From Gammaproteobacteria bacterium (lineage in GTDB: Bacteria > Pseudomonadota > Gammaproteobacteria > Pseudomonadales > Pseudohongiellaceae): a stretch of 47,788 bases of DNA. The notes under the pieces were generated by a model. It made no database searches and had not been told where the DNA came from. It was given only the letters and a program-made list of their open reading frames with translations. Made by a program: the position numbers and the translations under genes. Each line of letters begins with the position of its first letter. The stretch's first letter is position 1. Shown here in pieces: positions 15,129-24,600 of this stretch. Location: NCBI GenBank assembly GCA_018698975.1, contig JABIPQ010000119.1, positions 1 through 47,788 of the forward strand, in the 5' to 3' direction.

Positions 15129-17493
15129 GCCTAACAACACATATTCTTTTTATGACCTCGCTGCTCCCGTTCTTGCAAGTGTTTCTGTAAGTATTGCCGC
15201 AGAAGTTGCCAGGCCGACTGCTATTGTTCTTCTTGCCGTTCTTCCCTCCATAGCTTCACATTCCACTTTTGCCCGTGACCATCTTTATGGCGCCATAGAT
15301 AACCAAAGCCTGCTCCAGTGTGAAACCCTGAACTGGGCAGGACAGTTACTGGAAGCTGCGGCCTGCTATAGCGGGCTGCACAACCGAGAGCAAACGTCGC
15401 AAATCCGCGCCGAAGCTTTCTGGGCACAAGGCGACCTGCAAAATGCCAACACACAGTTTCAGGATGCCATCAAGCGCTTCCCTGAAGACCCAATGGTAAG
15501 GGTACGTTGGGGTGAGCTTTTTATAGATTCATACCAGTATTCCGAGGCCTATACCCTGTTTGGTGAAGCGCTGGAAATTGATCCTGAAAACTCCTGGGCA
15601 CATATCGGTGCTGCATCCGCCCTCAGCGAAGGTGGCGATCCGGAAGTCCTTAACCAGCATTTAAACAAGGTCATGGAAGAAGGTCTTGCTCCCCATGGCG
15701 CCAAATTGCGCGCCATGATGATGGTGATTCGCTCTCTCTTGCGCCAGGATCGTTATCAGGAAGCCGAGCGATCTCTGGAAGAGGCTTTTGAATTTGCGGA
15801 AGATGAAAGTCTGGCCACCATGGAACTTAAAGCTCTGAGAGCCTCCTATGAATTCATGACGCGTGGCGATTACCAAGTCTGGATTGATGCATCCCTGGAA
15901 GAAAGTCCTGGCTATGGCGATGCCTGGTTCATTCCCGGCTACCATGCCACGATAATTCGACGCTATGAAGAAGCAGGTGACTTTTTTAAGGAAGCCGTCA
16001 CCTTGCAGCCCGACCACTGGGAAGCTCATATTTACCTGGGCCAGAATTACCTGCGCCTTAACGACATCAATGACGCTATCAGGCATGTGAATATTTCTTA
16101 TGATGGCAATGCTTTCAACCCGATGACAGTCAACCTGCTTCGCCTTCTGGACACCTTCACCGAGGACTTTGTGTCCATTACCTATCCGGATCCACCAGAA
16201 GGTCCCTTACCAGAACTTGTCGTCAAGCTGCACAAAGAAGAGCGTGATGTGCTGAAAAATTACGCCCGTAAATTATCGGAAGACAGTATTGATGTGTATA
16301 CCGAGCGTTACCGTTTCGAACCGAAAGAACCCATCATTGTAGAAATTTATCCCAACCATGAAGATTTTGTAGTGCGCTCCATCGGCATGCCCGGCGTGGG
16401 TATTCTTGGTGTCACTTTTGGTTATCTATTTGCCATGGATTCACCCACCGGTCATCCCGATCAGAGATACCATTGGGGAACAACGCTATGGCATGAAATG
16501 GCTCATGTTTTTACCCTAAAGGCCACCGGCAACCTGGTACCACGCTGGTTCAGTGAAGGTATTTCAGTGTATGAAGAATGGCGTACCGGTCCCATACCTG
16601 GCCGAAAAATTCCTACTAATGTTTTGCAGGCCATGGCAGAAGATAAATTCCTCCCTATTGCTGTTCTCGATGATGGCTTTATGCGGCCGAATTATGATGG
16701 GCAGGTGATCGTTTCCTATATGCAGGCCGGCTTGATTTTTGACTTCATCGACCTTGAATACGGCTTCGACAAAATTGTCGACATGCTTTATCTATTTAAC
16801 GAAGACATCACCCCTGTTGCAGCCATTGAGCAGGTTCTGGGAATTAGTGACAGCGAATTCGATCGCCACTTCAAGCAGTTTATTGATATTGAGTACGGAC
16901 CCTTGCTTAATGGTCTGGGCGTCTGGATGGAAGATATGCGTGCCGGCTATGAAGCCTTGCAGGCAGAAAAATGGGAAGAAGCCGCGGCGGCAGCAGAACG
17001 TGCAGTCTTCACTTACCCGGATTACGTAGAAAATGACAGCCCATATATTGTCATGGCACGGGCATACGAAAAACTTGATAACAAGGAAGAAGAATTTCAG
17101 GCTCTGCAAACGTTCTGGCAAAAAGGCGGTTATCTGCCCGCAGCCCTGCTCAGTCTTGCCGATTATTACCTGGAACGTAAGATGAATAGCGAGGCCGAAG
17201 CTGTCCTGATGGATACCAGCTATGCCGACCCCTTTATTGAGGATCTGCATGTAAAACTGGGCGACCTCTATATGGACACACAAAGGCCGGCAAAAGCTTT
17301 GGAAGAATTTGAAGTACTGCTGGCACTGGACCCATTGGATAAAGCCTCAGCCAATTACCGTATTGCCAATGCCTATAATGCGTTGGACAATGATGAAAAA
17401 ACCATGGAATACCTGATGACAGCGCTGGATATTGCACCCCAGTTCAGACCGGCCCAGCAGTTGTTGCTGGAAATGAGCAGGACAAGTAATTAA
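15118..17493 (+). CDS. TPR-containing gluzincin metallopeptidase (peptidase MA-like)
   Basis: A 791-residue protein whose ATG overlaps the end of the previous gene by 11 nt, so the two are probably translationally coupled. A hydrophobic segment (about 33-48, AIVLLAVLPSIASHSTFA) suggests export or an anchor. N-terminal TPR repeats (about 65-340) include YSEAYTLFGEALEIDPENSWAH. The central peptidase domain has H459-E-M-A-H463 and Glu480 in RWFSEGISVYEEW, a complete HExxH...E zinc site of the gluzincin/peptidase_MA type. More TPRs run from about 610 to the end (ALEEFEVLLALDPLDKASA). A zinc protease flanked by TPRs suggests a substrate-recruiting periplasmic enzyme. Unlike its pseudo-caspase neighbour, it keeps every catalytic residue and is probably the working protease of the operon. 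Confidence 0.85.
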   Translation: MFNRPNNTYSFYDLAAPVLASVSVSIAAEVARPTAIVLLAVLPSIASHSTFARDHLYGAIDNQSLLQCETLNWAGQLLEAAACYSGLHNREQTSQIRAEAFWAQGDLQNANTQFQDAIKRFPEDPMVRVRWGELFIDSYQYSEAYTLFGEALEIDPENSWAHIGAASALSEGGDPEVLNQHLNKVMEEGLAPHGAKLRAMMMVIRSLLRQDRYQEAERSLEEAFEFAEDESLATMELKALRASYEFMTRGDYQVWIDASLEESPGYGDAWFIPGYHATIIRRYEEAGDFFKEAVTLQPDHWEAHIYLGQNYLRLNDINDAIRHVNISYDGNAFNPMTVNLLRLLDTFTEDFVSITYPDPPEGPLPELVVKLHKEERDVLKNYARKLSEDSIDVYTERYRFEPKEPIIVEIYPNHEDFVVRSIGMPGVGILGVTFGYLFAMDSPTGHPDQRYHWGTTLWHEMAHVFTLKATGNLVPRWFSEGISVYEEWRTGPIPGRKIPTNVLQAMAEDKFLPIAVLDDGFMRPNYDGQVIVSYMQAGLIFDFIDLEYGFDKIVDMLYLFNEDITPVAAIEQVLGISDSEFDRHFKQFIDIEYGPLLNGLGVWMEDMRAGYEALQAEKWEEAAAAAERAVFTYPDYVENDSPYIVMARAYEKLDNKEEEFQALQTFWQKGGYLPAALLSLADYYLERKMNSEAEAVLMDTSYADPFIEDLHVKLGDLYMDTQRPAKALEEFEVLLALDPLDKASANYRIANAYNALDNDEKTMEYLMTALDIAPQFRPAQQLLLEMSRTSN

Positions 17494-17575
17494 TCAGGCA
17501 CTTTGTAGATTATGGTCAACGAAAAATAATAGAGACAACCCACAAGAATATAGGTAAGACATACAGGAACGTGAT

Positions 17576-18610
17576 ATGAGCGAAGAAGTTAACGAAGCAT
17601 TTGATACCGATGAAACCAGAGAGCTGGTCAAGTCATTCCAGATTGCCAACAGTAAAATCCGCGATCAAATAGCCGGCACTATTATTGGCCAGCAGCACAT
17701 TGTGGATAATCTGCTCATCACATTGTATGTGGGTGGTCATTGTTTAATAACAGGAATGCCCGGCACGGCAAAAACCCTGCTGGTACATACCCTGGCCTCG
17801 GCACTGGGGCTGACCTTTAAACGCATTCAGTTTACCCCTGACCTGATGCCTACTGATATTACCGGCACCGACATGGTTGAAGAAGATCAGAGTACCGGTA
17901 AACGTGAGTGGCGCTTTGTTCCTGGACCAGTGTTTACCAACGTACTGCTGGCCGATGAGATTAACAGGACGCCACCAAAAACCCAGGCAGCTCTGTTAGA
18001 AGCCATGCAGGAAAAAACCGTGACTGTCCGGGGCCAGCTGCATACCCTGGATAAGCCTTTCCTGGTGCTGGCCACACAGAATCCGATTGAACTGGAAGGC
18101 ACCTACCCATTACCGGAAGCGCAACTTGACCGCTTTTTGTTTAACGAGATCCTGGATTACCTGTCACCTGAAGAAGAAGTGGCCGTACTTGACCGCTTTA
18201 CCCGACGTGTTGACATGCCGGAAGTGGAAGCCTGCACCACCAGTGAAGAAATTACCAAGTTCCAATGGCTGGTCCGTCAGGTGCCAATTTCAGAATCTGT
18301 TACCCGCTATGCTGTGGATGTGGTCAGGGCAACTCGCCCATCGGATCCTCTGGCTACTGATATGATTAAAAAATATATCAACTTTGGCTCCAGTATCCGT
18401 GCTTCGATGAATCTGGTGCTGGCCTCCAAAGCCCGCGCCCTTATGGATGGCCGCTACCATGTCACACCGGACGACATTAAATCCCTGGCGCCCCCTATTC
18501 TGCGTCACCGTGTATTACCAAATTATTATGCAGAGTCTGATGGCGTCACTGTCGATGACATTCTCAACAGTATGCTAAATGAGATACCAGCACCGACTGC
18601 AGCTAGCTAA
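17576..18610 (+). CDS. MoxR-family AAA+ ATPase
   Basis: A 344-residue cytoplasmic AAA+ protein. Walker A is G-M-P-G-T-A-K-T (60-67), Walker B is VLLADEIN with Asp127/Glu128, and sensor 1 lies in LATQNPIELEG (Asn169). Then come LPEAQLDRF and a C-terminal AAA lid with GSSIRASMNLVLASKARALM. Length and motifs match the MoxR/AAA_3 group, whose members act as chaperones that mature or remodel partner complexes together with vWA-domain proteins. The gene lies 82 nt after the metallopeptidase and 36 nt before the DUF58 gene, which is the classical MoxR-DUF58 order. It is likely the energy source for the whole operon. A strong call for family; the client protein is unknown. Confidence 0.95.
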   Translation: MSEEVNEAFDTDETRELVKSFQIANSKIRDQIAGTIIGQQHIVDNLLITLYVGGHCLITGMPGTAKTLLVHTLASALGLTFKRIQFTPDLMPTDITGTDMVEEDQSTGKREWRFVPGPVFTNVLLADEINRTPPKTQAALLEAMQEKTVTVRGQLHTLDKPFLVLATQNPIELEGTYPLPEAQLDRFLFNEILDYLSPEEEVAVLDRFTRRVDMPEVEACTTSEEITKFQWLVRQVPISESVTRYAVDVVRATRPSDPLATDMIKKYINFGSSIRASMNLVLASKARALMDGRYHVTPDDIKSLAPPILRHRVLPNYYAESDGVTVDDILNSMLNEIPAPTAAS

Positions 18611-18646
18611 GCAGAAAATTAGAGCGATTAAAATGAAGATGAACCG

Positions 18647-19564
18647 ATGAGCCCTGGCAGCACTGAAACGAGAAATGCCCAGACCCGCCTGCTGGATCCC
18701 AGCGTGCTGGCCAGCATGTCGAATCTGGAGCTGGTGGCCAAAGCTGTTGTAGAAGGTTTTGTGAATGGCCTGCACCGCTCACCCAAGTTTGGCTTCAGCC
18801 AGGAGTTTGTTGAGTACCGGGAATACTCGGATGGCGATGACCCACGTTATATCGACTGGAATGTTTTTTCACGCACTGATCGTACCTATATCAAACGCTT
18901 CATGGGCGAAACCAACAGCCACTTGATGCTCTTGCTGGATACCAGTGCCTCAATGGGCTTTGGTAGCGCTAGCACCAGTAAACTGCAATATGGCAAATAT
19001 CTGGGAGCCAGTCTGGCCTATCTCTCATCGCGCCAGCATGATGCTATTGGTGTGATGCTGTTTGACGATGACGTGGTGGATTATCGGCCTCCAGCCAGCA
19101 AGGTAGGCTCCCTGCAAGGGGTCATCCACACACTGGATAAGGCCGAAGCCTCTATGGGCACAGACATTAATAAACCCATGAATCGCTTTCGTGAACATGT
19201 AAAAAAACGCGGCCTCGTTGCTGTCATTTCAGATTTTTACTGTGATGCAGAAGAACTGCTGGAGAATATTCGTCCTCTGGCTATGCACGGGCAGGACGTG
19301 ATTATGTTTCATCTGCTGGATTCTGATGAGCTGGATCCAAAGATCAAGCAATCCACTCTTTACGAAGATATGGAAACCGGCCAGGCCATAGAAGTAGAGC
19401 CTACCTATATGGCAAAAGCCTATCGGGAAAAGATTCAAAACCATATTAAAAATATAGAAGAAGCAGCCAACGGCATTCGCGCTGATCATGTATTGATTAA
19501 CACTGCTGATCCACTGGATAAGGCGCTGCATAATTATTTAACATTCAGAGAGAAGAGGGGTTAA
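18647..19564 (+). CDS. DUF58 vWA-like protein
   Basis: A 305-residue protein with the DUF58 signature YREYSDGDDPRYIDWNVFSRTDR (split here as YREYSDGDDPR at 57-67 and IDWNVFSRT at 69-77) followed by a vWA-like fold with D-T-S-A-S (98-102) and VISDF. No membrane span is visible, so it is probably cytosolic or peripheral. DUF58 proteins almost always lie beside MoxR ATPases and are thought to be their adaptor or client; direct biochemistry is thin. It ends 3 nt before the GTG of the BatA-like gene, so translational coupling is likely. It should recruit MoxR to the membrane vWA proteins coded on either side, though this is inference from neighbourhood. Confidence 0.92.
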   Translation: MSPGSTETRNAQTRLLDPSVLASMSNLELVAKAVVEGFVNGLHRSPKFGFSQEFVEYREYSDGDDPRYIDWNVFSRTDRTYIKRFMGETNSHLMLLLDTSASMGFGSASTSKLQYGKYLGASLAYLSSRQHDAIGVMLFDDDVVDYRPPASKVGSLQGVIHTLDKAEASMGTDINKPMNRFREHVKKRGLVAVISDFYCDAEELLENIRPLAMHGQDVIMFHLLDSDELDPKIKQSTLYEDMETGQAIEVEPTYMAKAYREKIQNHIKNIEEAANGIRADHVLINTADPLDKALHNYLTFREKRG

Positions 19565-19567
19565 TCC

Positions 19568-21580
19568 GTGGCATTGCTAGGTCCCTTATTTCTTCTTGGT
19601 CTTCTCGGCATAGGCCTGCCAATATGGCTGCATCGCCTTGAAACCCAGGTCACAGAACGGGAGCAATTCAGCACCACGATGTTTCTGGAACCTGCCAGGA
19701 AACGCATCCATGTGCAAAGGAAGCTGAAATATTTGCTGCTCATGGCCCTGCGTATTCTCTTTTTCCTGATTCTTGTGCTGGCCTTTGCCCGACCGGTCCT
19801 TTTCTCTCCACCCCAAGCCCTGATAACTGAAGACACCACACATCATGTCATTGTGCTGGATACTTCATTTTCCATGCAGGCTGGCGACAGTTTCGCCACG
19901 GCTTTGCAACGCGTCCAGGATATTATCAATGGGCTGGGCGATGACGAGGTGGCAAGCCTTTATACGGCCTCATCAGGCATTACGACGGTGGCGACTGCCA
20001 CCCCGGACGGCGCTATCCTCATTCAGGCTCTGAGCGGCCTTGCTCCGGACAATGGCAAGCTTGATCTGGGCACTATGGTGACCAGTATGAATACCCTGAT
20101 CGAGGCAAGTCAGGCCAACTTTGTACTGCATTTTATCAGTGATTTCCAACAGACCGGCCAGGCCGTCCGTTTTGCCGACATGATCCCTGATGTCATCAAT
20201 GGCAGACCAGTTCTACTGGAGCTTGAGCGGGTGCAAACAAATAACGCGGCAAACTGGATGGTTGATTCCGTTCTGGTGAGCAATCGTAATGCTGTTGAAG
20301 CCGGCATTCGAGGCTTTGCAACCAATGAGGATTCCTCAGAGCGCACCATCACCCTGAGCATCAATAATATGCTCCAGCAGGAACAACAGGTCACACTCAA
20401 TGGAGGAGGTCTGAGCTTTATAAATTTTGATAACGTTGTCTTTGAGGAAGGTGATAATCGTATTGATATCAGACTGTTACCCAATGATTCTCTGGCCGGT
20501 GATGATATTCGTCACACGGTGTTTGATAACTCACCACCAGCACCGGTGCTATTGCTGACCGAAAATCCGCAATCACTGGGCGTTACCTATATCTCTGCTG
20601 CCTTGGAAACCGCGCCAAGGGGCTATGAAGTGATCACCCAGACTCTTGCTGATCTGGATGCGCGCGTCCTGCAGCGCTATCCCTGGATAGTGATAGAAGA
20701 CATTGGGGCGATAAATGCCAGTCTGGCCACTGCAATCACCGATTATGTAAGTGGCGGTGGCGCAGTGCTGGCCGCGGCAGGCGAATCCAGCCTTGGCCTG
20801 GACTCGGTACCCGTTCTGGACCTGGCAGTGGGCAGTAACCCGATACGCCGCGAAAACCGGAACCCAATTACCATGATAGATAATAGTCACCCTGCCCTGT
20901 CGGAAACCTCAGGCTGGGGCTCGGTAAATATGCAAACTCTGCCAGTGAGTTTAAACGGTGATGAGCGCGTGCTGATTGCCCAGGCAGACAATCGACCGGT
21001 ATTACTGGAAAGCAATATTGGCCGCGGTCGAATAATGCTATTAACCACGGCGCTGGACAATACACTTAGCGACCTACCCGTGAAACCGGTCTTTGTCAGC
21101 TTCATGGCAGAAGCTGCACGCTATCTGTCCAATGAAAACCTGTTAATCCGCGAGCAGATAGCAGAAAGCTTTTTGCAACTATCCCTTGCTGGGGGCTCTT
21201 CAGGTCAGGTCTATGATCCTGATGGCGTAAGTTTGCTGTCACTGTCAGATACCACCCAGGCCCAGGATATTCCTTTGAATAAAACCGGTTATTATCAGGT
21301 CTTTTCCTCTGGAGGCGAGGTTCTGGTTGCCGTGAACCCTGACCAAAGGGAGTCAGATCTCACAATAATGGATGCCCAGGTATTACAAAACTGGCAGAAT
21401 GTGGTGGCAGGTACTGCTAATTCAGGAGAACAGGCTTTAAATTCAGAGTCTGGTGTTGCTGACGAAGACCTGGAAGAAAATGAAATCTGGCGAATTTTCC
21501 TGATTCTGCTTGCACTCATTGTCATTGCGGAATCACTACTGGGTAACCAGCATTTACGCATAAGGACAGGAACCCTATAA
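19568..21580 (+). CDS. BatA-like membrane vWA protein
   Basis: A 670-residue protein with a GTG start at 19568, preceded by GAGGGG. The N-terminus is the BatA/aerotolerance domain (PLFLLGLLGIGLPIWLHRL, span 3-21, then a basic segment and a second span at about 54-74). A vWA domain has MIDAS D-T-S-F-S (98-102) and FISDFQQTG. A class I amidotransferase-like Rossmann region (about 320-500, PVLLLTENPQSLGVTYIS) carries no recognisable nucleophile. A final span (about 643-660) lies near the C-terminus. It shares its overall plan with the first operon gene, so the operon codes for two large membrane vWA/GATase-like subunits, perhaps a heteromer. Bat proteins are linked to oxidative or envelope stress in other bacteria, but their mechanism is unsettled. 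Confidence 0.88.
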   Translation: MALLGPLFLLGLLGIGLPIWLHRLETQVTEREQFSTTMFLEPARKRIHVQRKLKYLLLMALRILFFLILVLAFARPVLFSPPQALITEDTTHHVIVLDTSFSMQAGDSFATALQRVQDIINGLGDDEVASLYTASSGITTVATATPDGAILIQALSGLAPDNGKLDLGTMVTSMNTLIEASQANFVLHFISDFQQTGQAVRFADMIPDVINGRPVLLELERVQTNNAANWMVDSVLVSNRNAVEAGIRGFATNEDSSERTITLSINNMLQQEQQVTLNGGGLSFINFDNVVFEEGDNRIDIRLLPNDSLAGDDIRHTVFDNSPPAPVLLLTENPQSLGVTYISAALETAPRGYEVITQTLADLDARVLQRYPWIVIEDIGAINASLATAITDYVSGGGAVLAAAGESSLGLDSVPVLDLAVGSNPIRRENRNPITMIDNSHPALSETSGWGSVNMQTLPVSLNGDERVLIAQADNRPVLLESNIGRGRIMLLTTALDNTLSDLPVKPVFVSFMAEAARYLSNENLLIREQIAESFLQLSLAGGSSGQVYDPDGVSLLSLSDTTQAQDIPLNKTGYYQVFSSGGEVLVAVNPDQRESDLTIMDAQVLQNWQNVVAGTANSGEQALNSESGVADEDLEENEIWRIFLILLALIVIAESLLGNQHLRIRTGTL

Positions 21581-21653
21581 ACTCTGGTAATAAAACGATA
21601 GTAAAGAAGCAATAGTTAAGAAACTATTCAGACAATAGACAGGCATAAAATAG

Positions 21654-24600
21654 ATGAATACTTCCGATAGACTGGATCAGTATCTCGACGCCTTTAAGCA
21701 GCGTCTTCGAAAACTCACCTTGCTGCAGGGTCTGGCCGCTACTGTAGTAGTGTTGCTGGTGCTGTCTGTTATTGGCGCCTGGTTTTCCACTGAAAGTGGT
21801 TTTGCCGGTGATACTGTTGCCGCTTTCCGTATTATCCTCGTCCTCGCAGTCGCCGCAGTCATCATTACCAGAATCATTCGTCCCCTGCAGGATCTTGATG
21901 CCGATATCAGCAGCAAGGTAGAGGAACGTTCACCGGATTTCGGTGGTCGCATAGAAACCTATATGCAGATGCGGGAAAGCAATAACCCTTTCCGCGACCT
22001 GCTTGCTGAAGATGCCTTGCAAGTCAGTGATAGCCACCCTGTTCGACAGGAAATCAATCAGAGAGATTTTGCCATCGCCAGCGCCATCGGCGGCACTGCC
22101 CTTGTCGTTTTACTTATTCTTCTGGTTGCCGGTCCCGGCATGATGAATTACAGCCTGCGCAATTTATTTGCCGGGTGGGCCTTTGATGATCTTTTACCGC
22201 CGCAATCCATCACTGTTACTCCCGGTGACCAGAGTGTCCGTCTTGGTGCAAACCTCAGAGTAATGGCGGTCATGGAAGGCTTCACTCCTGATGATGCCGT
22301 CATCCATGTGCGTGGAACCGGTGGCCAGTGGCAGGATGTTGAAATGGTAAAAAGCCCGGCGGGCTTTGAGTTCACTTTTTTTTCCCTGCAGGAAAACATG
22401 AACTACTTTATTACTACCACGGGAATTCGCAGTCCTGAATATACAATTCAAGTGGTGGAAGTTCCCGGCATCGAAAGTCTTGAGCTTACTTACAATTATC
22501 CGGAATGGACTGAACGTGATCCGGAAACCTTTGAACTGGGTGATATTCGAACTTTGCCCGATACCCGCATTGAACTGAAAATTACCACAACTGCACCCTT
22601 GCCCGATGGCGAGCTGGTATTGAATGAAACTGGCCAGGGGCTTTCTGTTGATGGTGTTGAGGCCACGACAGAATTTATGGTCACTGATGAAGGCGAATAT
22701 TACATTGCCGCGATTGTCGGTGGTGAGCAAGTACGCCTGAGCGATGACTACTTTATCCGCATTGCCGAGGACGGCAAGCCAGTCATCGAATTCATCCGCC
22801 CTGGTGGCGACTGGAATGCCAGCAATATTGAAGAAGTCACTGCTCGCATTGAAGCCAGTGACGATTTTAATCTGGAAGCATTGACCCTTAAATATTCAGT
22901 CAATGGTGGCGACTGGCAAAGTGTTTCTCTCGCTGAAAATATTCGCGATATCACTGCCGAGCATATTTTTATGCTGGAAGATATTCGCGTACCTGAGGAA
23001 GAAATAGTCGAAACCAATGTTGGTGCTTTCACCGTTGTTACCTCGGAAGAGGAACGCATTCAGAAATCTGAAGATGACTATGTCAACCTGATGATTGGTA
23101 GTGACGACAGCGAAGCCCCGGCCCCCGCAGAAGTCCCACTGGTACCCGGTGACCTGATATCATTCTACGCCGAAGGCAATGACCGCACCCAGACTGTGCG
23201 CACAGATATGTTTTTCATCCAGATACAGTCCTATGCCCGCCGTTATAGCCAGTCACAACTCTCCGGTGGTGGCGGTGGTGGCGGTGGTGGCGGTCCTCAG
23301 GATGAGATTTCTAACCGTCAACGACAAATCATTACTTCCACCTGGAACCTGATTCGTGAACAGGCAGAAGATGCCAGTGCTGGTCAGGTTCAGGTCAACT
23401 CCACCTTGTTATCTGAACTGCAGACAACTCTCGCAGAACAGGCTGCAACATTAGCCCAGCGTACACGTGCCCGTCAGCTGGACAATATGGACGAGCAAAT
23501 TGAGCAATTTGTTACCAATATGGAACAGGCTGTACAAAATATGTATCCAGCGTCTGAGCGTCTGGCGGCAATAGAGCTGGACGAAGCCATTCAGCCAGCC
23601 CAGGAAGCACTGCAACATCTGCTGCGTGCGGAAGCAGTTTTCAATGAGTTCCAGGTCAACAACCAGCAAGGCGGTGGCGGTGGCGGCGGTGGTGGCCGCG
23701 CGCAACAGGATCTGGCAGAAATGTTCGAGCTGGAAATGGACCTTGAACTTAACCAATATGAAACCGGTAGCAATGCCTCGCCTCAGGCCCAGCAAGCCGA
23801 AGAAGAAGACATCATGGATCAGCTGGACGAGCTGTCACGCCGTCAGCAACAGCTGGCCAATAACCTGCGTAACGAACAGCAAATTTCTGAAGCGCAGCGT
23901 TATCAGCAGGAAATGCTGAGGCGCGAAGCCCAGGAATTGCAGGATCGTCTGGAAGAGTTGCAGCAGCAGCGCGAAAGCCTGCAGCGTGGACAGGGACAAC
24001 AGACTTCCCAAAACCAGCCCCCACAAGGCGAGCAATCTGGACAGCAAGGTCAACAAGGTGGGCAGCCCGGACAACCAGGGCAACAGGGCCAGCAGTCCAA
24101 TCAGGAAGGCCAGCAAGGCGAACAACAGGGTGAGCAAGTTGCACAAAGCGAACTGCAACGGCGGCTGGACAGTGCCATTCGCGCCATGGAACAAAGTGCC
24201 GAGGCAATGCGCAACAATGGCAGCGCCGAAGAGCGCCAACAAGCTGCGGATGAAGCCGGACGACAACTGGAAGGTGCCCGTGAACAAATAGCGGCTGATC
24301 AGCTGGCAGACATGCAATCTTCGTTCAGTAATATGGCTGACCAGGCTGAGCGCATGCTCAGGGAACAACAGCGCCAGGAACAGGTCCTGGAACAAGCCAT
24401 GGCGAAAGCGGTTGAGGAAAGAGAATCTGGTGAAGATCCAAACAGTCGCGGTATGGAGCTGCAGGAAGAATGGCAACTGGCGCGCGAAAAGGCAGAACTG
24501 GCAGCGGATCTTTCCAGTTTGCAGGAACAGATGCTCAGCTCCATGCAACGTTTTGGTGACGAGGTCCCCAATGCCTCAAGAGAATTACAGCAAGCCAACC

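Noticed and set aside
22352-22370. Hairpin AAAGCCC-GGC-GGGCTTT inside the DUF4175-like gene as terminator
   Set aside because: The stem is short and there is no proper T-run after it; it lies mid-gene and is well explained by codon use.
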